Origin: an uncultured Lachnospiraceae bacterium
GTDB lineage: Bacteria > Bacillota > Clostridia > Lachnospirales > Lachnospiraceae
Direction of reading: 5' to 3'
Assembly: GCA_934402515.1 (NCBI GenBank)
Contig: CAKRTZ010000053.1
Span: 1-14,327 of the forward strand
DNA length: 14,327 bases
Below are positions 1 through 8,616 of this stretch, piece by piece. Under the pieces are notes generated by a model. The model was not told the DNA's origin, did no database searches, and worked only from the letters and a program-made list of their open reading frames with translations. A program made the position numbers and the translations under genes. Within the stretch, counting starts at the first letter, position 1; each line of letters opens with the position of its first letter.

Positions 1-1169
1 CCGAAATATTTCAACATGTACTCCCGGAGGCAGTCCCCGGTCATGCAGTAATAGGTCATTTTTTTCAGGCGCTGGCGGTCCTTCTCCTGGATTTCCAGCA
101 AAGTTTCCTCATCCAGTTCCTCGTTTTCCTTGTCATGGCTGATGAGAAATTCGTTGGTACGCACATCCTGTCCGCTGTACAGCAGGATGCACTCTGCGGC
201 AAGCCCGTCCCGTCCGGCACGTCCCGCCTCCTGGTAGTAGCTTTCCAAATCCTTGGGCATGTTGTAGTGGATGACATAGCGCACATCCGGCTTGTCGATG
301 CCCATGCCGAAAGCATTGGTTGCCACCATGATTCGTTTCCTATCGTAAATAAAATCCTCCTGGTTGCGGTGGCGTTCCCCGTCCTCCAAACCCGCATGGT
401 AGCGGGTGGCAGAAAAACCGGCGGCATTTAACTTGTCACAGACCTCCTCCACCAGTTTCCGGGAAATGCAGTAAATAATGCCGCAGTCCTTGTCATGCTC
501 GATGACATAGGACAGAACCTCCCCGAATTTATCCTTGGGGGCGCGGACTTCAAAATAGAGATTCTGCCGGTCAAAGCCTGTGGTAATCTGAAATGGTTTA
601 CATAAGTGTAGAATCTCCACCACATCCTTTTTTACCGCATCGGTGGCGGTGGCGGTAAAGGCTCCCAGCACCGGGCGTCTGGCAAGCTGGTCGATAAACT
701 GGGTGATTTTCAGATAGCTGGGACGGAAATCCTGTCCCCACTGGGATACGCAGTGTGCCTCATCCACCGCCACAAAGTCGATGGGTGCGGTTCTGGCAAA
801 GGATAAAAAGGAATCCGTCAGCAGGCGCTCCGGTGCCACATAAATAATCTTGTATTTCCCGGTTTTGGCATACTCCAGTGCCTTGAAATACTGACCTTGA
901 GTCAGCGAACTATTGAGGTAGGCGGCGTAGACCCCCACCCGGTTCAACTGCGCTACCTGGTCTTTCATCAGGGAAATCAAGGGCGACACTACGATGGTAA
1001 TTCCCTCAAAAAGAAGTGCCGGAATCTGATAACAGATGGATTTTCCGGCACCGGTAGGCATGATTCCAAAGGCATCCTGGCGGGAAAGGAGCGCATCAAT
1101 AATCTGCTCCTGCCCTTCCCGGAAGGAATCATAGCCAAAATATTGTTTTAAAACCTGATATTTATCCAT
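1..1169 (-). CDS. recQ: ATP-dependent DNA helicase RecQ, C-terminus cut by the window edge
   Basis: Superfamily 2 3'-5' DNA helicase of recombination and replication-fork repair, acting in the cytoplasm. I translated 389 codons from the ATG at 1167-1169; the frame is open to the left edge. Visible motifs in order: motif 0 (FREGQEQII, 16-24), Walker A PTGAGKS (38-44), Walker B DEAHC (136-140), the RecQ aromatic-rich loop from SQWGQDFRP (142-150), motif III FTATAT (171-176), GMGIDKP near 288, and motif VI QEAGRAGRDG (313-322). Cys380, just before the edge, fits the first zinc ligand of the RecQ-Ct domain. About 200 or more residues (rest of zinc domain, winged helix, possibly HRDC) would lie outside. 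An AAGGA site sits 9 bases before the start and overlaps the end of the HAD gene 13 bases upstream, so the two are probably co-transcribed. The motif set is diagnostic. Confidence 0.96.
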   Translation of the reverse strand, partial: MDKYQVLKQYFGYDSFREGQEQIIDALLSRQDAFGIMPTGAGKSICYQIPALLFEGITIVVSPLISLMKDQVAQLNRVGVYAAYLNSSLTQGQYFKALEYAKTGKYKIIYVAPERLLTDSFLSFARTAPIDFVAVDEAHCVSQWGQDFRPSYLKITQFIDQLARRPVLGAFTATATDAVKKDVVEILHLCKPFQITTGFDRQNLYFEVRAPKDKFGEVLSYVIEHDKDCGIIYCISRKLVEEVCDKLNAAGFSATRYHAGLEDGERHRNQEDFIYDRKRIMVATNAFGMGIDKPDVRYVIHYNMPKDLESYYQEAGRAGRDGLAAECILLYSGQDVRTNEFLISHDKENEELDEETLLEIQEKDRQRLKKMTYYCMTGDCLREYMLKYF

Positions 1170-1182
1170 GAAAGGTGTTCCT

Positions 1183-1833
1183 TTATACTAAAGTCCGGTA
1201 TAATTCCTCGGCGGTGTCCACCAGCTTGTAGGGGTGCAGGCTTTCCAGCAGGTCTCTGTCCCGGAACCCCCAGGTAACGGAGATGCAGTTTAAGCCGGAG
1301 TTGTCCGCTGTCGCCTTGTCCACCTCGGAGTCGCCGATGTAAACCGCGTCCTCTTTGGTTGCTCCCAGTTCCCGCATGACTTCAAGCACAGAATCCGGTG
1401 CGGGTTTTTTGCGGATACCGTCCTTGACACCCATGGAGCTGTCCACCAGTCCGGGGAAGTGCTGTTCCATGAGGATTTTCACCGCCTCGTCATTTTTATT
1501 GGAAACCACGGCAGTATGAAAGCCATCCTGTTTCAGTTTGCGCAAAACCTCCACCATGCCGGGATAGGGTGCGGTTTTGATAGCACAGTGGTCGGTGTAG
1601 TAGGCGTGAAACGCCTCAAATGCCCGTTCAAAGGTTTCCCCGTCTGTTCCCTCCGGCACTGCTTTTTCCATGAGAACGCGGATACCATTGCCGAGAAAGC
1701 GGCGGATTTCCCAGGTGCTGTGGGTAGGAAAACCGAACTGCTCCATCACATGGTTGACGGAGTCCGTCAGGTCGTCCAGCGTGTTTAACAGAGTTCCATC
1801 TAAGTCAAAAATTGCTGTCGTGTATGTTTTCAT
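1183..1833 (-). CDS. HAD-superfamily hydrolase, phosphoglycolate phosphatase-like
   Basis: Cytoplasmic haloacid dehalogenase-type phosphatase of 216 residues, the usual length for the Gph/PGP subgroup. Motif I DLDGT is at 10-14 (nucleophile Asp10, acid/base Asp12), motif II Ser111 in VVSNKND, motif III Lys143 before PAP, and motif IV GDSEVD at 167-172. The helical cap lies between motifs I and II (about 18-90). An upstream in-frame ATG would add 18 residues, but I chose the ATG at 1831-1833 because GGAGAG lies 6 bases before it and because HAD proteins of this group start a few residues before motif I. The substrate cannot be read from sequence: phosphoglycolate is the family default, but pyrophosphate or other small phosphoesters are possible. 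It is followed 13 bases later by recQ. The 101 bases separating it from the lipoprotein gene upstream show no clear terminator or promoter. Confidence 0.92.
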   Translation of the reverse strand: MKTYTTAIFDLDGTLLNTLDDLTDSVNHVMEQFGFPTHSTWEIRRFLGNGIRVLMEKAVPEGTDGETFERAFEAFHAYYTDHCAIKTAPYPGMVEVLRKLKQDGFHTAVVSNKNDEAVKILMEQHFPGLVDSSMGVKDGIRKKPAPDSVLEVMRELGATKEDAVYIGDSEVDKATADNSGLNCISVTWGFRDRDLLESLHPYKLVDTAEELYRTLV

Positions 1834-1934
1834 TTGTTGCTCTCCTGTAAGTCTTGTTTCATAACCATTCAGAACCCCGCCACACACATTCGCAAAAACG
1901 CACGGCTAGGTATTCAGAATGGTCACCTTATTTG

Positions 1935-4022
1935 TTAATAATATAACGCATAGCGATAACTTTGTGCAAGTCTCTGCTCCCAGACATCGTCGGTGTCCCC
2001 GGTCACATCACTGTCAGGAAACCAGTTGATGTAGGCTTTGCCCTGCTCCATTCCCTTCACGAAATCGGAAAGCAGCAAATCATAGGCCTCCTTCGTGATT
2101 TCGTTGTCGTCCATGTCGTAATAGGTGTCAATGGTGTCCACGTTGTTGGAAGCTGCCTCGGAGGTGGAACGGCAGATATCCTGGAAGGTTACCATATCCC
2201 CCTCCAGATAGAAGAATCCCTGGGTGACTCCATGAAAGGCTGCCCCATTACGGACGATATTGCTGCCACTATAGTAAACCCTGCCCCGGGAATCCCGGCA
2301 GGCATCCATGGACCAGCTCAGGTCATACCCGTCCAAGTCCGGGAAGTCCTGATTTTCCTGTCCGGGAAGTTCCCTCTGGTTCAAAGTTTCCAGTGTTTTG
2401 CCATCCTCACTCATCCGGTAAAAATGGTTCTCCGAGAATATTCCACTGCCCATACATGCGCTGGTCATCAGTTCCAGCCTGCCATCCCCGTCCAAGTCGT
2501 AGACCGCATATTGCAGGCCGTAAGGTCCGTAGGTTTCCAGGTCAAACCGCCACTGCTGCCGGTTTTTGGCAAAAAACGCAATCTGTTCCTGCTCCTCCCG
2601 GGTGAGTTCCCGGTCTCTGGTCATACCCTGTACTTCGCCGATCATTTCTCTTACCCGGCTGGCATCGCAGATTTCCTCGGTATAGGCCTCTCCCGTTCCC
2701 CGGAATTTGTCCCGGGAATTGTCCTGCATCACATAAAAATCCTTGCCATTATAGGATATATAGGTAAGAATGGCATCCCCTTCATCGGTGGTTCCGGCGA
2801 GAATCAGTTTTCCCGGCTCTCCAATCTCCACTGCCCGCAGGAAGCTGGCAAGATATCCCATTCCAAAGTCCCCCACAATTGCATTGTTGTAATCCAGACA
2901 GCAGACATCATAGGTCTCGCTCAGTTCCTCAAGGGAATCCGGCAGATTCTCCAGTTCCGCTTTCACTGCCTGGGTGTCCCGTGCCAGCTCCGACTGGCGG
3001 CGAATCTGGAAAACATAATCGGTGTTGTAGGTGTGGACATAGAGCTTTCCGTCCTTTTCCACTAGAAAATCCGGTGCGGATTTCAGCTCCACGCACTTCT
3101 GGTCAATACCGATGCCCTTATCAATCAGATGGAGATAATCGTACTCATCGGTAAATCCATAACCGGTGACAATCACATCCTCCAGCAGGACAAAGTTATT
3201 GGCGTTAGCCACCTGCTGTCTACTCTCCCAAAGCACCTCGCCGTTTTGCAAATCGATTGCCAGCAGATAGCCGGTGTGGGGGCAGTCCTCCGCATAGGTG
3301 TTATGACCGATGGCAAGATAAAGGGTGTCCCCCTCGCTCTGCGCCCAGAACACAGTCTGGCGGATAAAGTCATATTCTGCATCTGCCGCCGGCTCATAGC
3401 CGTCTGTATACAAAAAGTCACCGAGGTGCAGGGTGATTTCCAGTTCCCGGCTATCCAACCGGTACATGTACAAATCCAGGGAACCTAAATCCTCTCCGTT
3501 ACGCCCGGTGTCCACCACCTCATAGAAGTACCGGTCATCGTAAAATCCTCTGGACACGCTTTCTGCCATTTCCTCATAAATCCATTTCGCCTGTTCCGGG
3601 GCAGCCTCCTCCCACTGGGTTTTGGTTTTATCAGAAAGGAAGTTTTTTATTATAGGAAGAAACAGGTCATTCTGCCGAAACCAGGTGTCTGCATCCGAAA
3701 TGTCATTGGATTGAACCGATAATTCCTGGAATTCGATTCTGTCCCGGTAAAGTTCCTCCTGTCCCTCCCGGTAGAAAAAATCTTCGCCGGGCTTTGCCAC
3801 GGTAAATTCTCTTTCCATAAACTCCGGCTGTGTTTCCCGGGTTTCCTGGGCAATTTCTGTTTCCACTGTACTTTGATTTTCCAGAGTTTCCCATTTTTCC
3901 TGCGCTGCCGTGGAGTCCGTTGCTCCACAGCCTGCCAGGGCTAAAATCGTCAGAGCTCCCGTTAACACTCCTATTTTTCTTTGTATTTGATTTTTCTTCC
4001 TTGTCGTCCTATTCCTTTTCAT
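1935..4022 (-). CDS. Large lipoprotein with PQQ-like and DxDxDG calcium-loop-like elements
   Basis: A 695-residue protein with a type II signal peptide: basic N-terminus (1-16), hydrophobic core (17-31) and lipobox LAGC at 29-32, so Cys32 should be lipidated and the protein anchored on the outer face of the membrane. An acidic Thr/Glu-rich linker follows (about 33-75). Residues about 230-345 contain YLLAIDLQNGEVLWES and further strands typical of PQQ/WD40-like propeller blades. Residues 508-518 read YDLDGDGRLEL, a DxDxDG loop as in EF-hand, dockerin or FG-GAP repeats, followed by more beta-rich sequence. I do not recognise a catalytic domain; ligand sensing or extracellular binding is a guess. 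The start overlaps the last 14 bases of the GH2 gene and has AGGGGA a few bases before it, implying translational coupling. It could be two ancestral modules, but the frame is continuous. Confidence 0.85.
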   Translation of the reverse strand: MKRNRTTRKKNQIQRKIGVLTGALTILALAGCGATDSTAAQEKWETLENQSTVETEIAQETRETQPEFMEREFTVAKPGEDFFYREGQEELYRDRIEFQELSVQSNDISDADTWFRQNDLFLPIIKNFLSDKTKTQWEEAAPEQAKWIYEEMAESVSRGFYDDRYFYEVVDTGRNGEDLGSLDLYMYRLDSRELEITLHLGDFLYTDGYEPAADAEYDFIRQTVFWAQSEGDTLYLAIGHNTYAEDCPHTGYLLAIDLQNGEVLWESRQQVANANNFVLLEDVIVTGYGFTDEYDYLHLIDKGIGIDQKCVELKSAPDFLVEKDGKLYVHTYNTDYVFQIRRQSELARDTQAVKAELENLPDSLEELSETYDVCCLDYNNAIVGDFGMGYLASFLRAVEIGEPGKLILAGTTDEGDAILTYISYNGKDFYVMQDNSRDKFRGTGEAYTEEICDASRVREMIGEVQGMTRDRELTREEQEQIAFFAKNRQQWRFDLETYGPYGLQYAVYDLDGDGRLELMTSACMGSGIFSENHFYRMSEDGKTLETLNQRELPGQENQDFPDLDGYDLSWSMDACRDSRGRVYYSGSNIVRNGAAFHGVTQGFFYLEGDMVTFQDICRSTSEAASNNVDTIDTYYDMDDNEITKEAYDLLLSDFVKGMEQGKAYINWFPDSDVTGDTDDVWEQRLAQSYRYALYY

Positions 4023-5865
4023 TTTGTCCCCTTTCCATTGTGCCCACTTTCCGGTTGACTTCCTGCACTACAGATGCCTCCAGCTTTTCCACTTCTCTAT
4101 CGCAAGTGAAAAAGCCATTGATTTCTTCCTCAATATCACTGGTCTGGGTGTAGATCGCCGCGGATAAGCCTTTTTCTATCCAAGGTAAAACATCCCGCTG
4201 CCACAAAGCCCGGTAAGCATCGGACAGCTGCTGTTTATTCTGATAGCCTTTGTAGCCAAACTCCTTTTCACATGCCATGTGTCCCGGTGTGGGGCAGGCA
4301 TAGCCGCCAAATTCCGTGAGTGCCACCACCCGGTCAGGCTGTGGTTTCACTTTCAACGGCCGGAGGTAATTGTGGATGCTGTAGACATCCCCGCCTCCCT
4401 GGTCAAACCAGCCACAGGCTTCGTTGATCAATCTGGTATCGTCCGTCTTTCGTATAAGCGCCGTAGCTTTTTCTGTATCGAACTGTCCCCATCCTTCATT
4501 AAAGGGTGTCCAAAGAGCAATACAGGGATAGTCCCGCAGCAATTCCACCATACCGGTCAAATCCTGATAAAATTGTTCCCGCCCTTTTGCATCCTTACGC
4601 TTAAACAGACGATAATGGTTGTCTTTCACTTTTCGTCCAAAAGAAGGAAACAAGTTTGGCAAATCGGTGACAAAAAAATGATTCATCGCGCCACCACCGT
4701 TTGGCATATCCTGCCAGACTGCCATGCCCAGTCGGTCACAGTGGTAGTAAAACCGCTCTTCTTCTATTTTGATATGTTTGCGAATGGTGTTAAATCCCAG
4801 CGCTTTCAGTTTTTGTATATCAAAAAGCAGTGCCTCGTCAGAGGGTGCTGTGAGCAATCCATCCGGCCAGTACCCCTGGTCCAATACCCCATTAAAGAAA
4901 AAGGGCTTGTCATTTAAGGTAAAGCGCCAGATTCCGTCTTTATCCTTTTCCCGCCTGAACCGGCGCAGGGCAAAGTAAGAAGCCACCCGGTCTTTTCCAT
5001 ACGAGATTTCCACATCGTAGAGGTTGGGCGCATCGGTTGTCCACAGGTGAAGATGTTCCTTGGGGATAACGGTTTCTGCGGTGAGAGAACCGTTGGAAAT
5101 CTGGGAAAGCACGCACTGTGCAATCAGCTGTCCCTGATAAAAAATCCGGCAGCTTCCCGGGACATTCCGGTTCTCTCCCTCCATCCTGTCGGTTCGGTTC
5201 ACGGTCATCTCCAGCTGCACCTGTCCGGTATGAATGTCCGACCGGATATGAACATTCTCAATAAATTCCTCCGGCACCGCCTCCATCCACACGGTTTTCC
5301 AGATACCACTCTGGGGCGTATAAAAAATTGACGCCATATGACCCTTACGCACCAGCTTTTGTTTCCCTCTGGCGTGGGGTGACTGCTCTGTAGCATCCGT
5401 CACCGCAAGCGTAAGTTCGTGACATAGCTGCCCCGGATTTTTTCCTAAAATATCAGTAAGTTCCATAGTAAAAGGAAGATAGCCTCCTGTGTGACTACCC
5501 AGATACTTCCCGTCACACCACACACGACATTCCTGATCAACGGCTCCAAAGTGGAGCAACACTCTGTTGTCTTTCCAATCCTCCGGCAGAGAAAATTTCT
5601 TTCTATAGTAAAGCGTTTCCTCCGGCTGGAGGATGCGATTCACCCCGGACAGCAGGCTTTCCGGAGAAAAAGGCACGAAAATATCCCCGTCATATTGTGA
5701 AAATGACGGAGATTCTTCTTTTTCCCATTTTTCTTGACGGATGGCATACTTCCATCGCCCATTTAAGTTTACATAACTATCCCGTTTAAGCCGGGGGCGG
5801 GGGTATTCTTCCTTGCAATGCTCTATGTCGATTGCTTTTCCCCATCTGGTCCATAACTGTTTCAT
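4009..5865 (-). CDS. Glycoside hydrolase family 2 protein (beta-galactosidase/beta-glucuronidase-like)
   Basis: A 618-residue GH2 enzyme with no signal peptide, hence probably intracellular. An N-terminal jelly-roll sugar-binding domain is visible (about 30-200, with YYRKKFSLP and the HFGAVDQECRVWCDGK region). An immunoglobulin-like domain (about 200-305) and a TIM barrel (about 315-600) follow. The GH2 catalytic pair is present: acid/base Glu457 in TPFNEGWGQ (453-461) and nucleophile Glu518 in LTEFGGYA. Conserved FNTIRKH (358-364) and WQDMPNGGG (384-392) flank the active site. Short GH2 enzymes like this act on beta-galactosides, beta-glucuronides or beta-mannosides; sequence alone does not choose between them. 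The start is preceded by AAGGGA. The gene lies 52 bases after the EamA transporter gene and overlaps the lipoprotein gene downstream, suggesting one transcription unit. Confidence 0.93.
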   Translation of the reverse strand: MKQLWTRWGKAIDIEHCKEEYPRPRLKRDSYVNLNGRWKYAIRQEKWEKEESPSFSQYDGDIFVPFSPESLLSGVNRILQPEETLYYRKKFSLPEDWKDNRVLLHFGAVDQECRVWCDGKYLGSHTGGYLPFTMELTDILGKNPGQLCHELTLAVTDATEQSPHARGKQKLVRKGHMASIFYTPQSGIWKTVWMEAVPEEFIENVHIRSDIHTGQVQLEMTVNRTDRMEGENRNVPGSCRIFYQGQLIAQCVLSQISNGSLTAETVIPKEHLHLWTTDAPNLYDVEISYGKDRVASYFALRRFRREKDKDGIWRFTLNDKPFFFNGVLDQGYWPDGLLTAPSDEALLFDIQKLKALGFNTIRKHIKIEEERFYYHCDRLGMAVWQDMPNGGGAMNHFFVTDLPNLFPSFGRKVKDNHYRLFKRKDAKGREQFYQDLTGMVELLRDYPCIALWTPFNEGWGQFDTEKATALIRKTDDTRLINEACGWFDQGGGDVYSIHNYLRPLKVKPQPDRVVALTEFGGYACPTPGHMACEKEFGYKGYQNKQQLSDAYRALWQRDVLPWIEKGLSAAIYTQTSDIEEEINGFFTCDREVEKLEASVVQEVNRKVGTMERGQNEKE

Positions 5866-5917
5866 CCCTTGTTCCCTTTCTCATCCAGTCGAGAAGTACG
5901 ATTAAAAAATGAAAGTT

Positions 5918-6874
5918 TCACGCCTGTTTTTCTTTTTTCTGCGCCTTTAAGCCGGGTACTGCCAGAAGAATGACCATGGCAATGATAAAGGCAAATCCCA
6001 GAATATCAGGCAAGGTAAATTTCGTGCCAAGCCATATTGCAGACATAGTGGGCGCGGATATGGTCTCCACAGCAGCTAGCAGTCCGGCTTTTACTCCTCC
6101 GATATCTGCGGCACTTTGGAGATAGATGGTGTAGGAAAGTACGGTTCCCACCAGAATTACCGCTGCCATAGCGCTGATAGTCTGGATATCCAGCTGTACT
6201 TTTGTGCGCCAGGGGCGCTCTATGACCAGAAGCACCAGTCCGCCGATGAGCATGCCGTAACCGGTCACCACCAGTGCCCCAAACTCCTGCACCAGCTTTA
6301 CCGGAAGAAGGGTGTAAAGCATGAGGGTCAGTGCTGCGATAATTCCCCAGAACAATCCCTGTTTCGTCATTACCATAGAATGAAGATTTCCGTGGGTAGA
6401 AATCAGAAACACTCCCACCATGGCAAAGATGAGTCCCAGCACCTCAATCAGCTGGGGCAGACGCTTCATGGTAATACAGGTTACCAGGAGCAAGAAAGTT
6501 TCTCCCAGGTATTGCATGGCGGTTCCGGTTCCCGCATTGGTGTATTTGATAGCCGCCAGGTAAGCGTACTGCACCAGCATCAGCCCGAAAACTGCCGTAA
6601 GAATCATGTGAATGGTAGTTTCCCTGCGCTGCCACACTGCTTTCAACTTTGGACGCTGGGTAAAAAAAGTAATCAGCAGCAATATTGCACCGGAACAAAT
6701 CATCCGCACGGTGGTAAGCCAGCCGGTATCCATATTTTTGGCACTGAATAAATATTGTCCCATGGTACCGGAAAATCCCCAGCAGATGCCTGCCAGCACT
6801 GCAAAAATGATGCCACGTACTTCTTTCTTCTTCATCTGTCTATAACCGTCCTGTCTTTCATTGTATATTGTCAT
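5918..6874 (-). CDS. EamA/DMT-family transporter
   Basis: Integral membrane protein of 318 residues with two EamA halves (about 22-160 and 174-307) and roughly ten hydrophobic segments. The first half has GICWGFSGTMGQYLF (29-43), the hallmark start of drug/metabolite transporters in Clostridia; the tail is short and basic (KAQKKEKQA). These proteins export or import small metabolites by a secondary mechanism; the substrate is unknown here. The start is uncertain. The ATG at 6874 has GGAG 5 bases upstream, but that sits in a GC-rich hairpin very close to the likely transcript 5' end. The in-frame ATG at 6833-6835 (residue 14, MKKKEVRG) matches where relatives usually begin but has a weaker, distant AGGA. 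It is probably the first gene of the transporter-GH2-lipoprotein unit. Confidence 0.9.
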   Translation of the reverse strand: MTIYNERQDGYRQMKKKEVRGIIFAVLAGICWGFSGTMGQYLFSAKNMDTGWLTTVRMICSGAILLLITFFTQRPKLKAVWQRRETTIHMILTAVFGLMLVQYAYLAAIKYTNAGTGTAMQYLGETFLLLVTCITMKRLPQLIEVLGLIFAMVGVFLISTHGNLHSMVMTKQGLFWGIIAALTLMLYTLLPVKLVQEFGALVVTGYGMLIGGLVLLVIERPWRTKVQLDIQTISAMAAVILVGTVLSYTIYLQSAADIGGVKAGLLAAVETISAPTMSAIWLGTKFTLPDILGFAFIIAMVILLAVPGLKAQKKEKQA

Positions 6875-6875
6875 C

Positions 6876-6888
6876 GGGGCTCCGCCCC
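6876..6888. repeat. GC-rich hairpin at the EamA gene start
   Basis: GGGGC (6876-6880) and GCCCC (6884-6888) form a 5-base perfect inverted repeat around a 3-base loop, immediately upstream of the ATG at 6874. On the minus strand the loop and second arm include the GGAG that would serve as ribosome binding site for that ATG, so folding could hide it. It may instead be a chance palindrome. Confidence 0.45.
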
Positions 6889-6894
6889 ATCCAC

Positions 6895-6924
6895 ATTATA
6901 AGCATCTCCCGGAGAAAAAGGAAG
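6895..6924 (-). promoter_or_regulatory. Possible promoter for the EamA-GH2-lipoprotein unit
   Basis: On the minus strand a perfect TATAAT lies at 6900-6895, with TGC two bases before it. No good -35 is visible at 16-18 bases upstream (TTCCTT at best, where the previous gene's terminator tail lies). If used, transcription would start near 6888, directly at the hairpin next to the EamA start codon. Confidence 0.4.
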
Positions 6925-6926
6925 CG

Positions 6927-6961
6927 AAAAAAACGTCTGCAGAACCCATGCCTGCAGACGT
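6927..6961 (-). terminator. Rho-independent terminator of the NhaC-family gene
   Basis: A perfect 10-base inverted repeat, ACGTCTGCAG (6933-6942) and CTGCAGACGT (6952-6961), closes a 9-base loop. Read on the minus strand it is followed directly by a run of T (6933-6927). It starts 39 bases after the stop codon of the antiporter gene. Confidence 0.92.
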
Positions 6962-7000
6962 CCTTTGTTACGGATCACTTTTATCCGTTCTGGTAACGAT

Positions 7001-8536
7001 TCATGCTTCTTTTGTTTTATTAATGTATTTGATTCCGAAAATGGTCGCGGTAAGCAGCAGAATACCGAAAATCAAAGGGACAAACGGATTCTGGGCAAAA
7101 CCGGCAACCACATAGGTAATGCAGGAAACCACGGCTACCATCACAACATAAGGAATCTGGGTGGACACGTGGTTCAGATGGCTGCACTGCGCTCCCGCAG
7201 AGGACATAATCGTGGTATCGGAAATCGGTGAGCAGTGATCACCGCAAACCGCACCTGCCATACAAGCGGAAATGGAAATAATCATCATGGTCTCGTTGGT
7301 TCCGGCAAAAACGCTTACCACAATGGGAATCAGGATACCGAAGGTTCCCCAGGAGGTTCCGGTTGCAAAAGCCAGGAAACATGCTACCAGGAAAATAATG
7401 GCAGGCAACAGGCTCAAGAAACTGCCGGACGCACCTTTTACCACACCGGCTACAAACTCTTTCGCACCCAGGCTGTCAGTCATGGCTTTCAGTGTCCATG
7501 CAAAGGTTAAAATCAGAATCGCAGGAACCATGGCTTTAAATCCCTCGGGAATGCAGCTCATGGAGTCGGTAAATTTCAATACTTTGCGAATCTGGTAGAA
7601 AATCACGGTAATCAGCATGCCGAAAAAGCTGCCTAACATCAGTCCTACAGACGCATCACTGGCAGAAAACGCCTCCACGAATCCCACACCCTGGAAAAAT
7701 CCACCGGTGTAAATCATGCCCAGCACGCAGCAGACAATCAGCACGATAATGGGAAATACCAGGTCAATCACTTTACCCTTTCCATCCTGTACTTCTTTTT
7801 CCGCAGCAGCGTAAGGGCGCTCCTCCGTGGTGTACAGATCCCCCTTCAGCGCGTTGTCCTCATGCTTTTTCATGGGGCCAAAATCTACTTTGGTGAGTAC
7901 CAGCAGGAACATGGCAAGGATAGTCAGCAGTGCATAATAGTTGTAGGGAATGGCACGGATAAAAATACCAAATCCATCTTCACCCTCCACAAATCCGGTA
8001 ACAGCTGCCGCCCAGGATGAAATCGGGGCGATAATACAAACCGGTGCGGCTGTGGCATCAATGAGATATGCCAGTTTTGCACGGGAAACATTGTGTTTAT
8101 CGGTAACGGGACGCATCACACTTCCCACAGTGAGACAGTTGAAATAATCGTCAATGAAAATCAGAATACCTAGCAGAATGGTGGCAATCTGCGCACCCGC
8201 ACGGGTTTTGATATGGGTGGATGCCCAGCGTCCGAATGCCGCCGAACCTCCGGCTTTATTCATCATACAGACCATGGAGCCCAGAATAACCAGGAATACC
8301 AGGATACCCATGTTATAGGGATCGGTCAGCACACCCACAATTCCGTCCTGGAATACATGGAGAACGGTGCCTTCAAAACTAAATCCGGAATAAAACAGAC
8401 CACCAATGACAATTCCGATAAACAGGGAACTGTAAACCTCCTTGGTAATCAATGCCAGGCATATCGCAACAATCGGGGGCACCAACGCCCAGAAAGTGGC
8501 ATACATCTGCGGTACATACTCTACTACTTCGCCCAT
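7001..8536 (-). CDS. nhaC: NhaC-family Na+/H+ antiporter (or NhaC-like solute transporter)
   Basis: A 511-residue membrane protein with about 11-12 hydrophobic segments. Family signatures are clear: FIDDYFNCLTVG (127-138), DATAAPVCIIAPISSW (160-175), ATGTSWGTFG (391-400) and CGDHCSPISDTTIMSS (431-446). A hydrophilic loop at about 218-255 separates two halves. The founding family member exchanges Na+ for H+; other members carry malate/lactate, lysine, tyrosine or methionine, so antiport is the default call and not proven. The start has AGGAG 7 bases upstream. It stands alone between its own promoter (8579-8608) and a strong terminator (6927-6961). The leader is only about 35-40 bases, too short for a riboswitch or T-box, so there is no regulatory clue to an amino-acid substrate. 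Confidence 0.92.
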   Translation of the reverse strand: MGEVVEYVPQMYATFWALVPPIVAICLALITKEVYSSLFIGIVIGGLFYSGFSFEGTVLHVFQDGIVGVLTDPYNMGILVFLVILGSMVCMMNKAGGSAAFGRWASTHIKTRAGAQIATILLGILIFIDDYFNCLTVGSVMRPVTDKHNVSRAKLAYLIDATAAPVCIIAPISSWAAAVTGFVEGEDGFGIFIRAIPYNYYALLTILAMFLLVLTKVDFGPMKKHEDNALKGDLYTTEERPYAAAEKEVQDGKGKVIDLVFPIIVLIVCCVLGMIYTGGFFQGVGFVEAFSASDASVGLMLGSFFGMLITVIFYQIRKVLKFTDSMSCIPEGFKAMVPAILILTFAWTLKAMTDSLGAKEFVAGVVKGASGSFLSLLPAIIFLVACFLAFATGTSWGTFGILIPIVVSVFAGTNETMMIISISACMAGAVCGDHCSPISDTTIMSSAGAQCSHLNHVSTQIPYVVMVAVVSCITYVVAGFAQNPFVPLIFGILLLTATIFGIKYINKTKEA

Positions 8537-8578
8537 TTTCTCTCTCCTCTAAGAAGTTTATTGTAAAAATTTGCTTTT

Positions 8579-8608
8579 ATTGTAGGCACGTTCTTGTCGG
8601 TATGTCAA
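8579..8608 (-). promoter_or_regulatory. Near-consensus sigma-A promoter for the NhaC-family gene
   Basis: On the minus strand a perfect -35 TTGACA (8608-8603) is followed after 18 bases by -10 TACAAT (8584-8579), one mismatch from consensus. The predicted start near 8572 leaves a short leader before the ribosome binding site at about 8544-8550. Confidence 0.85.
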
Positions 8609-8616
8609 GAAAAATG

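Noticed and set aside
1834..1934. Promoter or terminator between lipoprotein and HAD genes
   Set aside because: I found no stable hairpin with a T-run and no promoter pair with acceptable spacing.
1962..3065. 367-codon open frame on the plus strand
   Set aside because: It lies entirely antisense to the lipoprotein gene, whose signal peptide, lipobox and domain patterns are clear. The plus-strand translation has no recognisable domain and no good ribosome binding site.
8537..8602. Riboswitch or T-box leader for the NhaC-family transporter
   Set aside because: The strong promoter at 8579-8608 places the transcript start about 35-40 bases before the start codon, too short for known riboswitches.
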